A stretch of 64,000 bases of DNA, taken from NCBI RefSeq assembly GCF_003344765.1, contig NZ_QPMH01000001.1:341663-405662 (forward strand), written 5' to 3'. Position 1 is the stretch's first letter. Each line of letters begins with the position of its first letter. Below, in pieces: positions 44,427 to 53,829 of this stretch. The translations under genes were made by a program, and so were the position numbers. Below the pieces are notes generated by a model. It worked only from the letters and a program-made list of their open reading frames with translations, had not been told where the DNA came from and searched no databases. This stretch comes from Ferruginivarius sediminum. GTDB lineage: Bacteria; Pseudomonadota; Alphaproteobacteria; Kiloniellales; Rhodovibrionaceae.

Positions 44427-44455
44427 TAATTAACCCGCCGTCCGGCCCCCGTCAA
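44427..44455 (-). promoter_or_regulatory. Sigma-70 type promoter of tRNA-His
   Basis: On minus: TTGACG, 17-base spacer, TAATTA. It ends 45 bases before the tRNA 5' end. Confidence 0.72.
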
Positions 44456-44547
44456 GCGCGGTGCATGTGCGCTCTTGCCCGCCTGGCAGCGCTGCGTCTA
44501 CGCTCCGCCGCAGCACTGCTTCAACACGTCTGACGGGAACCGCCGCC

Positions 44548-45729
44548 ATGCTTACCCTCGCCGCCGGAATGGATCGCCTTGGCACCGAAAGTGCATTCGA
44601 GGTTCTTGCCCGCGCCAAGGCGCTGGAGGCCTCCGGACACTCGATCATCAACCTGGGGATCGGGCAGCCCGACTTTAAGACCCCCGACCATGTCGTCGAG
44701 GCGGGCGTGAAGGCGCTGCGCGACGGGCACCACGGCTATACGCCCGCCAACGGCATTCCGGAGCTGCGCCGCGCCGTCGCCGACGATCTGAACGCGCGCC
44801 ACGGCGTGGACGTCGATCCGGATTGCGTGGTCGTGGTCCCCGGCGGCAAGGTGACGATGTTCTTCGCCGTGCTGATGTTCGGCGAGCCGGGGGCTGAGAT
44901 CATTTATCCCAATCCCGGTTTCCCGATCTACGAGTCCGTCATCCGATTCTCGGGCGCCACGCCGGTATCCCTGCCGCTTCGCGAGGAGAACGGCTTCGCC
45001 TTCTCGGCGGACGACCTGCTTTCGCGTATCACTGATCGGACGCGGCTGATCATCCTGAATTCGCCGGCGAATCCCACCGGGGGTGTGACCTCGAAGGCAG
45101 AGATGGACAAGCTTGCGGCCGGGCTTGCGAACTATCCGAATGTGGCCCTGCTCTCCGACGAGATTTACAGCCGAATCATCTATGACGGCCGCGAGCACGC
45201 CACCATGCTGGCCTACCCCGAGCTTCGCGACCGGGTCATCATGCTGGACGGGTGGAGCAAGACCTACGCCATGACCGGCTGGCGCCTGGGGTATGCCGTC
45301 TGGCCGCGGCAGCTTGTCGAGCATGCCACGCGGCTTGCCATCAACGACCATAGCTGCGTCAACGCCGCCACCCAGTGGGCGGGCATCGCCGCTCTGCAGG
45401 GGCCGCAGGATTCGGTGGAGGAGATGGTGCGCGCATTCGACGACCGCCGCCGCGCACTGGTCGACGCGTTGAATGCCATCCCCGGCATCTCCTGCGTGGA
45501 GCCAGGGGGCGCCTTCTATGTGTTCCCGAACATCACCGGCACCGGGTTTTCGGCGAAGGAACTGGAGGGCCGACTGCTGGAGGAAGCGGGCGTTGCCACC
45601 GTTGCGGGCACGTCGTTTGGCAGGGAGGGCGAGGGCTACCTGCGCCTTTCCTACGCCAACTCCAAGGAGAACTGCCTGGATGCGGCGGCACGGATCCGCG
45701 ACTGGCTGGCCGCGCAGCAGGCCGCGTGA
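44548..45729 (+). CDS. Class I/II pyridoxal-phosphate aminotransferase
   Basis: 393-residue fold-type I aminotransferase of the aspartate/aromatic family. Features: NLGIGQPDFKTPDHVV (35-50), GYTPANGIPELR, the NPTGG turn in NSPANPTGGV (171-180), SDEIYSRI (203-210), and the PLP lysine K238 in LDGWSKTYAMTGWRLGY, followed by the Arg that binds the alpha-carboxylate near the C-terminus. Substrate cannot be fixed; aspartate, alanine or aromatic keto acids are candidates. ATG 44548 is used; an upstream frame to 44461 lacks similarity. It lies between tRNA-His and the glnB promoter region. Confidence 0.88.
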   Translation: MLTLAAGMDRLGTESAFEVLARAKALEASGHSIINLGIGQPDFKTPDHVVEAGVKALRDGHHGYTPANGIPELRRAVADDLNARHGVDVDPDCVVVVPGGKVTMFFAVLMFGEPGAEIIYPNPGFPIYESVIRFSGATPVSLPLREENGFAFSADDLLSRITDRTRLIILNSPANPTGGVTSKAEMDKLAAGLANYPNVALLSDEIYSRIIYDGREHATMLAYPELRDRVIMLDGWSKTYAMTGWRLGYAVWPRQLVEHATRLAINDHSCVNAATQWAGIAALQGPQDSVEEMVRAFDDRRRALVDALNAIPGISCVEPGGAFYVFPNITGTGFSAKELEGRLLEEAGVATVAGTSFGREGEGYLRLSYANSKENCLDAAARIRDWLAAQQAA

Positions 45730-45813
45730 GGCTGGACGAGGCAGCCGGTTGCCTTTAATGGCGGCAGGTTGCCTAATAATTGAGCAGGTCTACCGCTTGC
45801 GCAGCGGACATAA

Positions 45814-46293
<480 letters not shown>

Positions 46294-46408
46294 ACCTCCG
46301 CGCCGGGAACCGTTTCGCATCGCCCGGCGTCAAGTCTGACGAAGCCCGCATGCGCGGAACGCGCCCGCAAGAGACACCCTCGAAGCGATGAACACGGGGA
46401 TTGGAGCT

Positions 46409-47818
46409 ATGAGCGATTCCGACAAAGTCCTGCAGATGATCAAGGACAACGAGGTGAAGTACGTGGACTTCCGCTTCACCGACCCGAAGGGCAAGTGGCA
46501 GCACCTGGCCCAGCACACCAGCACCGTGGACGAGGACCTTCTGGAAGAGGGCATCATGTTCGACGGCTCGTCCATCGAGGGGTGGAAGGGCATCCAGGAG
46601 TCGGATATGACCCTGCTGCCGGACCTCTCCACCGCCGTGATGGATCCCTTCGCCGCGCAGCCGCAGATGATCCTGTGCTGCGACGTGGTCGAGCCCTCGA
46701 CCGGCCAGCCGTATGACCGCGACCCGCGCTCCACCGCGAAGCGCGCGCAGGCCTTCATGGAGCAGTCGGGGATTGGCGACACCGCCTACTTCGGCCCCGA
46801 GGCGGAGTTCTTCGTGTTCGACGACATCCGCTTCGGCACGGAGATGAACCACTGTTTCTACAAGTTCGAATCCGAGGAAGGCCCGTACATGTCGGGCGCC
46901 GACTTCGAGGGCGGCAACCTGGGCCACCGCCCGCGCATCAAGGGCGGCTACTTCCCGGTCCCGCCGGTGGACAGCGGTACCGACATGCGCGCGGAGATGG
47001 TCACCGTCATGGAGGAGATGGGCGTCCGCGTGGAGAAGCATCACCACGAGGTCGCCCCCTCGCAGCACGAGCTTGGCGTCGCCTTCAACACGCTGGTCAA
47101 GTCCGCCGATGAGATGCAGACCTACAAGTACGTGGTCCACAACGTCGCGCACGCCTACGGCAAGACGGCGACATTCATGCCGAAGCCCGTGTTCGGCGAC
47201 AACGGCTCGGGCATGCATGTCCATCAGTCGATCTGGAAGGAGGGCAAGCCCACCTTCGCCGGCGACGGCTATGCCGGTCTCAGCGAGACGGCGCTCTACT
47301 ACATCGGCGGTGTCATCAAGCACGCCCGTGCCCTGAACGCTTTCACGAATCCCAGCACGAACAGCTACAAGCGGCTGGTTCCGGGCTTCGAGGCGCCGGT
47401 GCTGCTGGCCTATTCCTCGCGCAACCGCTCGGCGTCGTGCCGCATCCCCCACGGCACCAGCCCGAAGTCGAAGCGCGTGGAGGTGCGGTTCCCCGATCCG
47501 GCAGCGAACCCTTACCTGGCGTTCTCCGCGCTGCTGATGGCGGGCTTGGACGGCATCCGCAACAAGATCCATCCGGGCGAGGCGATGGACAAGAACCTTT
47601 ACGACCTGCCGCCGGAAGAACTGGAGGGCGTGCCGACCGTGTCCGGCTCGCTGCGTCAAGCGCTGACGGCGCTGTCCGAGGACAACGAGTTCCTGCAGGC
47701 CGGCGATGTCTTCACCAAGGACCAGATCGAAAGCTACCTGGAACTCAAGTGGGACGAGGTCATGACTTTCGAGACCGCGCCGCACCCGATCGAGTTCCAC
47801 ATGTACTACTCGGTCTAG
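46409..47818 (+). CDS. glnA: Glutamine synthetase type I
   Basis: 469-residue dodecameric ATP-dependent enzyme making glutamine from glutamate and ammonia. Signatures: [48 protein letters not shown], and the adenylylation site Y398 in [11 protein letters not shown], so it is GSI-beta regulated by GlnE. Start ATG 46409 ([14 protein letters not shown]) has GGATTGGAGCT upstream; ATG 46388 lacks a ribosome site. It is co-directional with glnB 115 nt upstream. Confidence 0.98.
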   Translation: MSDSDKVLQMIKDNEVKYVDFRFTDPKGKWQHLAQHTSTVDEDLLEEGIMFDGSSIEGWKGIQESDMTLLPDLSTAVMDPFAAQPQMILCCDVVEPSTGQPYDRDPRSTAKRAQAFMEQSGIGDTAYFGPEAEFFVFDDIRFGTEMNHCFYKFESEEGPYMSGADFEGGNLGHRPRIKGGYFPVPPVDSGTDMRAEMVTVMEEMGVRVEKHHHEVAPSQHELGVAFNTLVKSADEMQTYKYVVHNVAHAYGKTATFMPKPVFGDNGSGMHVHQSIWKEGKPTFAGDGYAGLSETALYYIGGVIKHARALNAFTNPSTNSYKRLVPGFEAPVLLAYSSRNRSASCRIPHGTSPKSKRVEVRFPDPAANPYLAFSALLMAGLDGIRNKIHPGEAMDKNLYDLPPEELEGVPTVSGSLRQALTALSEDNEFLQAGDVFTKDQIESYLELKWDEVMTFETAPHPIEFHMYYSV

Positions 47819-47861
47819 GGGCTGGGACTGGCTGAAAACATAGCTTTCGGCCTGAGTGGAG

Positions 47862-47892
47862 GGGCCGCGCCCAGTGAGTGCGGCCCTTCTTC
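47862..47892 (+). terminator. Probable terminator after glnA
   Basis: Stem GGGCCGC (47862-47868) with GCGGCCC (47880-47886), 11-base loop, followed by TTCTTCC. The U-run is weak, so termination efficiency is uncertain. Confidence 0.7.
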
Positions 47893-47974
47893 CATGTAGC
47901 CATGCGCTGGATCAAGGCCGGATAGTGCTTCGTGCGCTATCGCCTCTGGCGGGAATAACCGTTGGAGGCTTGGA

Positions 47975-48640
47975 ATGCGCCGCGTCGTCGTTTGGGATCT
48001 GCCGACACGTGTCTTCCACTGGGCGCTCGTCGCGTTGGTGGCACTGGCCTATGTGACGGCCGAGGACGATGGGCTGGCTTATCAGGTTCACGTGCTCTGC
48101 GGCTATGGCGTCGCCCTGCTCCTGGCGTTCCGCGTCCTGTGGGGATTCGTCGGCAGCCGCCACGCGCGCTTTGCGGATTTCATCTATGGCTGGTCGATGG
48201 TGCGGGACTATGTTCGCGGCTTGCTGCGACTCGATCCGCCGCATCATGTCGGTCACAACCCGCTTGGCGCGATCATGATCTTCGCGCTTCTGGCTGTCCT
48301 GATCGGGACCGTATGGACCGGTCTTGCCAGTGGCGGAGGCGAGAGCGATCTGCACGAAACGCTTGGGAACCTTGTCATCATTCTGGCCGCCATTCATGTA
48401 GCAGGCGTCCTGGCGGACTGGCTACTGACTGGGGAAAACCTCACGCGGGCCATGGTCACGGGATGGAAGGAGCTACCGGACGCCGAGGCAAGCCGGGAAA
48501 CGCCGCCGGTGCGGCCCTGGCGGGCCGTGGCCGTGGCGCTGGTGGTCGCCGTGCTGGCTTATGAGTTCGTCGCCTATAGCCAGCTCGTCACCTGGCCACC
48601 GGCACACAGCGAAGGTGAATACGGCGAGGACGAGGAATAG
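47975..48640 (+). CDS. Cytochrome b561-type membrane protein
   Basis: 221-residue inner-membrane protein of the cytochrome b561/NiFe-hydrogenase b-subunit family. It starts VVVWDLPTRVFHWALVALV with the conserved Arg-x-x-His heme ligand region and has about four to five hydrophobic segments (near 12-28, 42-60, 95-115, 130-150, 180-200). Further candidate heme ligands are H52 (QVHVLCGY) and the later His residues of DLHETLG and AAIHVAGV. Cytoplasmic C-tail is acidic. It probably moves electrons between the quinone pool and the periplasmic diheme protein encoded next (51 nt gap). Confidence 0.85.
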   Translation: MRRVVVWDLPTRVFHWALVALVALAYVTAEDDGLAYQVHVLCGYGVALLLAFRVLWGFVGSRHARFADFIYGWSMVRDYVRGLLRLDPPHHVGHNPLGAIMIFALLAVLIGTVWTGLASGGGESDLHETLGNLVIILAAIHVAGVLADWLLTGENLTRAMVTGWKELPDAEASRETPPVRPWRAVAVALVVAVLAYEFVAYSQLVTWPPAHSEGEYGEDEE

Positions 48641-48691
48641 GTCGGCTCTCCAGTCGGACGGCTTGCCGGACTACAGGCAGGAGCGAACGCC

Positions 48692-49561
48692 ATGGTCAGA
48701 CAAATTGGACTCTTGAGCCTGATATGCGCCGGTGTGTTCACCGCATTTGGCGCATCCGCCCAACCGCTGGACGCGTACGAGCGGGACGCACAGGAAGCGA
48801 TCCGCGAGCTGCGCGGCGAGATGATGCAGCATCTGCAAACCGAGATGAAGGACAAGGGACCGGCCGAGGCGACGCGCGTCTGTCGGCATCTGGCGCCGGA
48901 AATCTCCAACCGTATCGAAGCCGACACCGGGTGGGAGATCCGCCGCACCGCACTTCGCGTGCGCAATCCGGAAAACGCGCCCACCGAGGCCGAGCGCGGC
49001 GTTCTTCTAAGCTTCGAAACCCGCGCGATGGCGGGGCAGAGCATGGAGGCGATGGACAGCGTTCGCCTGATCGAGCGCGACGGTAGGCGCTACGTTCATT
49101 ACATGCGCGCCATTCCGACCTTCGAGCCATGCCTTGTTTGCCATGGGGAGGACATCCCGCAGGACGTCGAGGCGGCGATCGAGAAGCACTATCCCAATGA
49201 CCGGGCGACAGGCTTTCAGACCGGCGACCTGCGCGGCGCCTTCTCCCTGTACAAGAAGTACGAGCCGGCTCAGCTTCGCCGCGCCGCCAAGGACGAGGGC
49301 CGCGAGGCCGCTCCGAAACTGCCGGAAAAGCTGTCCATCGGCGGCGGACGCTACGGCAGCCCCCGGCAGGGCCGTGACCTCTTCGCCCGGCATTGCGCGG
49401 GCTGCCACAAGGCGAGCGACCTCGTAACGACCGTCTACGGGGAGGATGCGGCGCCCGAGGCGAACCTGTGCACCTTCCTCGAAACGCATGGCCTTACCGA
49501 TGCGGCCAAGGACTGCGACATCATCGCCTATATGAAGGCCTTGGCTGCAACCAGCGACTAG
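48692..49561 (+). CDS. DUF3365 (Tll0287-like) heme domain fused to cytochrome c
   Basis: 289-residue secreted diheme protein. Signal peptide MVRQIGLLSLICAGVFTAFGASA. The first part (about 25-200) is Tll0287/DUF3365-like with heme site C147-L-V-C150-H151 in FEPCLVCHGED and features like VCRHLAPEIS and RVRNPENAPTEAE. The second part (220-285) is a class I cytochrome c with C235-A-G-C238-H239 and a C-terminal methionine (YMKAL). Such proteins are proposed heme-based redox sensors or electron carriers. It follows the b561-type gene and ends one base before a convergent gene. Confidence 0.88.
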   Translation: MVRQIGLLSLICAGVFTAFGASAQPLDAYERDAQEAIRELRGEMMQHLQTEMKDKGPAEATRVCRHLAPEISNRIEADTGWEIRRTALRVRNPENAPTEAERGVLLSFETRAMAGQSMEAMDSVRLIERDGRRYVHYMRAIPTFEPCLVCHGEDIPQDVEAAIEKHYPNDRATGFQTGDLRGAFSLYKKYEPAQLRRAAKDEGREAAPKLPEKLSIGGGRYGSPRQGRDLFARHCAGCHKASDLVTTVYGEDAAPEANLCTFLETHGLTDAAKDCDIIAYMKALAATSD

Positions 49562-49562
49562 G

Positions 49563-49931
49563 CTATCGCGGCAATTCCACGGTCACGGCCTTGCCGCCGT
49601 GGCCGTGAACCTTGTCGCGGGCGCGGACCGTTACCGAAGTCACGTCCGCGGGAACGCGGACGCCGCCGAGCGAACGGGTGAAGGGCTGCTCGTTGACGTG
49701 CGGATGATATAGCGTCCGCGTGCCGAGGACGCCGCCGTCCGGGGCCAGCACCTGCCACTGGTCGGCGTAGTGCTCCCAGCCCTCGTCGGCGTGCTCGACC
49801 GTCACCTCGAACCGCCAGGTCCGCTCACCCGTCTTCTCGGCCTTCACGTCGAGGACATCGGCTTCGCCCGCCGCCGCGGTGCCGGCGGCCAGAGCGAGAG
49901 TCGCGGCAGTCGCGATGAGTATCCGTTTCAT
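49563..49931 (-). CDS. Secreted protein of unknown function, Ig-like fold
   Basis: 122 residues with a signal peptide (MKRILIATAATLALAAGTAAA). The mature 100 residues read as beta strands with many Trp, His and Asp residues: WRFEVTVEHADEGWEHYADQWQVL, LYHPHVNEQPFTRSLGGV, VTVRARDKVHGHGGKAVTVELP. The pattern suggests a small fibronectin/Ig-type domain, possibly metal binding through its histidines; no family name is recognised. It converges with the diheme cytochrome gene, stops one base apart. Confidence 0.72.
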   Translation of the reverse strand: MKRILIATAATLALAAGTAAAGEADVLDVKAEKTGERTWRFEVTVEHADEGWEHYADQWQVLAPDGGVLGTRTLYHPHVNEQPFTRSLGGVRVPADVTSVTVRARDKVHGHGGKAVTVELPR

Positions 49932-50002
49932 GGCGACCTACTCTGCCGGGAAAGCACATAGGTGACGAGCAACAATTTCGTGACCGGGTTTCGTCGGTCC
50001 GC

Positions 50003-50635
50003 TCAGGCCGAGGCCAGGATCGGCTCCGCCCGCTCGCCGGCCGGAACGGGGCCGGGTAAGCGGTTCTCCGGCGGCGCCAGGGGGCAGGTCCAGGTGTCCG
50101 CGTAGGCGCAGGACGGGTTGTAGGCGAAGTTGAAATCGCAGATCAGCTTGCCGCCGCCCGCCGAGCCGAGATCGGCGCCCTTGATACCATCCAGAAGGTA
50201 GCGTCCGCCGGCGTAGGTCGCTTCGTGCGCGTCGGCGAAGGGCAGGAATACGCCGCCACCGTATCCGCCGATCCAGAATACTGTCAGCTCGCCGCCCAGC
50301 ACCTCGGCAAGTCCAAATGTGCGGGCGATGGGCTGGAGCATGATGGTGCCGTCGGCGCCGAGGTGCCAGGCCTGCGTTTCCGCCGTCTCTGGCTGGTCCA
50401 GGGAAACCTGGAAGCGATAGCGCGGATCGTACTCGAAGAACGGGAGGCCCTTGAAACGCGGCCTCTGCGCGGTGGATAGCGGCGACTGTGGATGGTGTCG
50501 GATCAGCCGGTCGCGTGCCGCTCGCCAATGCTGCCAGCCGGCCGCCGGATCCTCGTAACGCCGGACCTCGCCGTAAAGCTCGGCCACCTGGCGCCGCCAA
50601 TCGGCCAGTGCCAGCGGATTCGCGATCATCTCCAA
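50003..50635 (-). CDS. DUF1684 family protein
   Basis: 210-residue cytoplasmic protein of the DUF1684 family. Conserved blocks are FKGLPFFEYDPRYRF, YGGGVFLPFADAHEATYAGGRYLLDG and DFNFAYNPSCAYADTWTCPLAPPENRL; in family members this last block ends the domain. No enzymatic role is established as far as I know. ATG 50635 or ATG 50629 are both possible starts. It lies alone between two small minus-strand units. Confidence 0.86.
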   Translation of the reverse strand: MEMIANPLALADWRRQVAELYGEVRRYEDPAAGWQHWRAARDRLIRHHPQSPLSTAQRPRFKGLPFFEYDPRYRFQVSLDQPETAETQAWHLGADGTIMLQPIARTFGLAEVLGGELTVFWIGGYGGGVFLPFADAHEATYAGGRYLLDGIKGADLGSAGGGKLICDFNFAYNPSCAYADTWTCPLAPPENRLPGPVPAGERAEPILASA

Positions 50636-50730
50636 GGGTCGACTCCGAATGGTGTGAATATCCGGAGAGCTAGGCCGGCAGGATACCAGGGTTAAGTCAC
50701 GATCACTTGAGGGCGCGGTAAGCCCGTGCG

Positions 50731-51150
50731 TTATAGCTGTCGTTCAATGATGTTCCAGAGCGTCCGGCGGGCGCGGGGACTGACACCCAGAATGACACCG
50801 GCGGCGAAAACGCTCCCGATAGTGAGGGCTAGGTTCTCGCGCAGCAGCGGGACAAGTGCGGCGCCAAGGCCGCTGCTTGCGCGCCCGGTTTTTGCTTCGC
50901 CCGTCTCCGCCTCTGTCGGAGATGCGCGGTGTCGGCGTGGCAGCATCACGGCGCGGGCGACGACGAGTAGCAGGACAGCGAGTAGAAGCGCGCCCAGTCC
51001 GGTCAACGCGGCGGCGGCGGCGGGCGGCAGGACCTCGGCCAGGGCCAAGTAGCCGGCCGCGATGAGAAAGCCGAGGCCACCCAGGAACACCGTCAACGCC
51101 AGGCAGACCACGGCAAGCCCGGTTAGGACTTGCGCAAGACGCTCTCGCAT
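50731..51150 (-). CDS. Small membrane protein, YqjE/holin-like
   Basis: 139 residues with two hydrophobic helices at about 7-33 and 44-69 followed by a charged linker (LPRRHRASPTEAETGEAKTGR) and a third hydrophobic segment at about 110-124. Size, layout and its position behind a DUF883 gene fit the YqjE/Holin-X type. It starts 22 nt after the DUF883 stop, so both are one unit. Role probably envelope stress or membrane-associated ribosome binding, by analogy only. Confidence 0.68.
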   Translation of the reverse strand: MRERLAQVLTGLAVVCLALTVFLGGLGFLIAAGYLALAEVLPPAAAAALTGLGALLLAVLLLVVARAVMLPRRHRASPTEAETGEAKTGRASSGLGAALVPLLRENLALTIGSVFAAGVILGVSPRARRTLWNIIERQL

Positions 51151-51172
51151 GTCGCGTGCCCGTTGCCTGGGG

Positions 51173-51448
51173 TCAGCGGCGGCGGGACTGCAGCAACAAG
51201 CCGGTCAGAAGCCCGCCAACGAACACGACGAGGAGGCTGGCCAAGGGGTGCTCCTCCACCTGATGCTCGACTGCGTGGCCGGCTTGGGTCGCCCGCTGCC
51301 GGGCGGAGCCGACGCCTGCGCGCAGCCGCTCATAGGCCTGTTCACCCTGGCTGGAGGCCAGGCCCTTCAACGTCTCGGTGATGTTGCCAATGTCGGCGCG
51401 GAGCTGCTGCACCTCGCTGCGCAGGGTCTCGTAGTCCTGATCGGCCAT
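51173..51448 (-). CDS. DUF883 (ElaB/YqjD-like) membrane-anchored protein
   Basis: 91 residues. An N-terminal amphipathic coiled-coil region (YETLRSEVQQLRADIGNITETLKGL, then GEQAYERLRAG), an HPLASLLVVFVGGLLTGLLL membrane anchor at the C-terminus and a final Arg-Arg-Arg tail. E. coli ElaB/YqjD of this architecture bind ribosomes and the inner membrane in stationary phase. Start ATG 51448 has GGGGAG upstream; a longer frame to 51538 is not supported. First gene of a two-gene unit. Confidence 0.85.
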   Translation of the reverse strand: MADQDYETLRSEVQQLRADIGNITETLKGLASSQGEQAYERLRAGVGSARQRATQAGHAVEHQVEEHPLASLLVVFVGGLLTGLLLQSRRR

Positions 51449-51645
51449 GATGCGATCTCCCCTCCTGAATGGTATTCGATGACACCCGGCAGTCTTTCCC
51501 TGCGCCCTGGAAGGACATGGTTGGGGGCGGGAGCGCATTCAAGGGAGTCCAAAGGACAGTCCAACCCTTAAGAAACTGATTGTACTGATAAATCCCTTAT
51601 TACGTGTGCACGTCTCAACGCTTGCACGAGGCGGGAGAACCGGCG

Positions 51646-52734
51646 ATGCTGACTGCCGTCATGCAATGTGTCTTTCGGATTCTGCCTGCGGTATGGGTGT
51701 TGCTCGCGTGCCTTGGCGGGGCGTCAGCGCAGGACTACGAAGCTGGCTTCAAGGCGTTTCAGGCCGGCAATTATGCGCAGGCCAGGGGTATTTGGCGGCC
51801 GCTTGCCGATGCCGGCGATGCACAGGCGCAATACGGCCTGGGTGTAATGTACGAACGCGGGGCCGGCGCCATCGCCGCCGACCTGGGTCGGGCGGCGCAT
51901 TGGTACGCGCGTGCCGTGGGCCAGGGTCATCCCTCTGCACAGAACAACCTCGGTCTGATGTTCGCGCAGGGCCGCGGGGTGCAGCGAGCCCCGGTACGAG
52001 CGACCAAACTGTGGCAGTCGGCGGCCGAGGCCGGGCATCTTATGGCGCAATACAACCTCGGTCTCGCGTACTATCGGGGCGAGGGACTTGAGCGCGACAA
52101 CAAAACGGCGCTGCGCTGGTTCCGCCGGGCCGCCCGGAGTGGCCTGCCGGACGGCCAGTATGCAATGGGACAGATGTATCGCCTCGGCGTCGTGGTCGCG
52201 CAGGACAATGCGAAGGCTTTGGCGTGGTATCGCCGGGCTGCCGCGCAGGGGCACGGGAAGGCCGAAAGCTTGGCGCAAGCCCTTGCAGACGACGGATGGG
52301 AGGCTGCAAAGCTGGATGTGCCGGCCACCGGTGATGCGAAGGTGGAGGCATCGCCCGTCGTTCCGAAGCAGCAGGCCGTCGGCCGCGCCTCGCCTGACGG
52401 CTCCGTGCGCTCGGCGGAACGAAGCAGTCCGGCGGGATCCGGAACGACAGGCAGCGGCCAGGGCGTCCGCGCCGACGCCGCTCGCATTTGGCTCGGCTCC
52501 CTCAGGACCAGGGCCAAGGCGCGACAGCACTGGCGCGACATGCTGCGGCGTTTCCCGGAAGCCTTGCGCGGCGCCTCGCCCAGCTACTCCGAGGTCGACC
52601 TGGGCGACAACGGCACCTTCTACCGTGTGCTGGCGGTTGGATACCCGCACCCCGAGGCGGCAGGGCGAGCCTGCCAGACCCTGCGTGCCAGGGAGCCGTC
52701 GGCCTTCTGCAAAGTCATGGCTGGGGGCAACTGA
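51646..52734 (+). CDS. Secreted Sel1-repeat protein with SPOR-like C-terminus
   Basis: 362 residues. Signal peptide near the start (MLTAVMQCVFRILPAVWVLL, cleaved after ASA). About five Sel1 repeats follow (residues about 30-215), each with the A-x-G...A...LG.MY..G pattern, e.g. AQYGLGVMYERGAG and AQYNLGLAYYRGEGLE. A Ser/Gly/Pro-rich linker leads to a C-terminal SPOR-like domain (IWLGSLRTRAKARQHWRDML to the end) that could bind denuded peptidoglycan. Likely a periplasmic adaptor in the cell wall. ATG 51646 has GGGAG upstream. Confidence 0.82.
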   Translation: MLTAVMQCVFRILPAVWVLLACLGGASAQDYEAGFKAFQAGNYAQARGIWRPLADAGDAQAQYGLGVMYERGAGAIAADLGRAAHWYARAVGQGHPSAQNNLGLMFAQGRGVQRAPVRATKLWQSAAEAGHLMAQYNLGLAYYRGEGLERDNKTALRWFRRAARSGLPDGQYAMGQMYRLGVVVAQDNAKALAWYRRAAAQGHGKAESLAQALADDGWEAAKLDVPATGDAKVEASPVVPKQQAVGRASPDGSVRSAERSSPAGSGTTGSGQGVRADAARIWLGSLRTRAKARQHWRDMLRRFPEALRGASPSYSEVDLGDNGTFYRVLAVGYPHPEAAGRACQTLRAREPSAFCKVMAGGN

Positions 52735-52793
52735 CCTTCCGGCCGATATTCTAGCGTCTTGCGTCGGCGTCCGCCGGCCCCAATTGAAGTGGC

Positions 52794-53759
52794 ATGATGC
52801 TGCGCTACACCGTCGATCCCGACCGCATCGCCGCCAACCGCCGCCGAAACCTTGTCCATGCCGGCATCCTGATCGGTGCGCTCGCCGCGTTGCTTGCCGC
52901 GGTGGGGTGGTTTATCGCCGGCGTCGTCGGCCTGGTCTGGATCGCGACCTTCGCCGTATTGGTCCTTTATTTCGGTCCGCAGGTTTCGCAGCGGCTGATG
53001 CTGCAGATCTATTCCGCCACGCCCCTGGACCGGCGTCAGGTGCCGATGCTCTATGACGTCGTCAACGACCTGTGCGAACGCTCCGGCATCACCGCGAAGG
53101 TCAGCTTGTTTTACATCCCAAGCCGCTTGATGCTGGCCTTCACCGTGGGCGGGCGCAACGAGGTCAGCCTGGCGTTGAGCGACGGGTTGCTGCGCCGCCT
53201 GACCGGCCGCGAGATCGCCGGTGTGATGGCGCACGAATTGAGCCATGTGGCGCACGGCGACCTGAAGCTGATGGCGCTGGCCGATTTCATCACCAAGGTG
53301 ACGCGCACGCTGGCTTTCATCGCCATGCTGCTCATTCTCATCAATCTGCCCTACATCGCGGAAGGCGAGGTTGCCATCCCCTGGCCGCCGATTGCGCTTC
53401 TTGCATTCGCGCCAATTCTCAGTCTGTTGCTGCAGCTCGGCCTGTCGCGCTCGCGCGAATACGACGCCGATGCCGGAGCGGCGCTGCTCACCGGCGACCC
53501 CGAGGGGATCGCGACCGCGCTGCAAAAAATGGATGCGCAGCAGCAGCGCTATTGGGAAAACGTGTTCGGCCGCCAGGGCGTACTGAACCAGCCGTCGATC
53601 CTGCGCACCCATCCCAAGACCGAGGAGCGTGTGCGCAAGCTGCAGGAGATGGCCGTACCGCGCGACGAGGGACCGGACCTGCCGGACGACTTCCTGCCGG
53701 ACGACTATGACGAGGTCAGCCACACGCCGCGGCGGCGTTACCACGGATTCCGCTACTGA
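52794..53759 (+). CDS. M48 family zinc metalloprotease (HtpX-like)
   Basis: 321-residue inner-membrane protease. Two N-terminal membrane segments (about 25-60), a conserved HELSH zinc site (H147, E148, H151) in GVMAHELSHVAHGD, and the third ligand in SREYDADAGAA, followed by two further membrane segments. ILRTHPKTEERVRKL is the HtpX C-terminal signature. HtpX degrades damaged membrane proteins. It differs from classical HtpX by its shorter spacing of the C-terminal helices and Arg/Tyr-rich tail (PRRRYHGFRY). Standalone gene following the Sel1/SPOR gene. Confidence 0.9.
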   Translation: MMLRYTVDPDRIAANRRRNLVHAGILIGALAALLAAVGWFIAGVVGLVWIATFAVLVLYFGPQVSQRLMLQIYSATPLDRRQVPMLYDVVNDLCERSGITAKVSLFYIPSRLMLAFTVGGRNEVSLALSDGLLRRLTGREIAGVMAHELSHVAHGDLKLMALADFITKVTRTLAFIAMLLILINLPYIAEGEVAIPWPPIALLAFAPILSLLLQLGLSRSREYDADAGAALLTGDPEGIATALQKMDAQQQRYWENVFGRQGVLNQPSILRTHPKTEERVRKLQEMAVPRDEGPDLPDDFLPDDYDEVSHTPRRRYHGFRY

Positions 53760-53829
53760 CCCTCTCGTCATGTAGATTTGCCGCCGCTATCGTAAGCGCG
53801 GACGGTTATGGGCAGGGAGGCACGACGGA

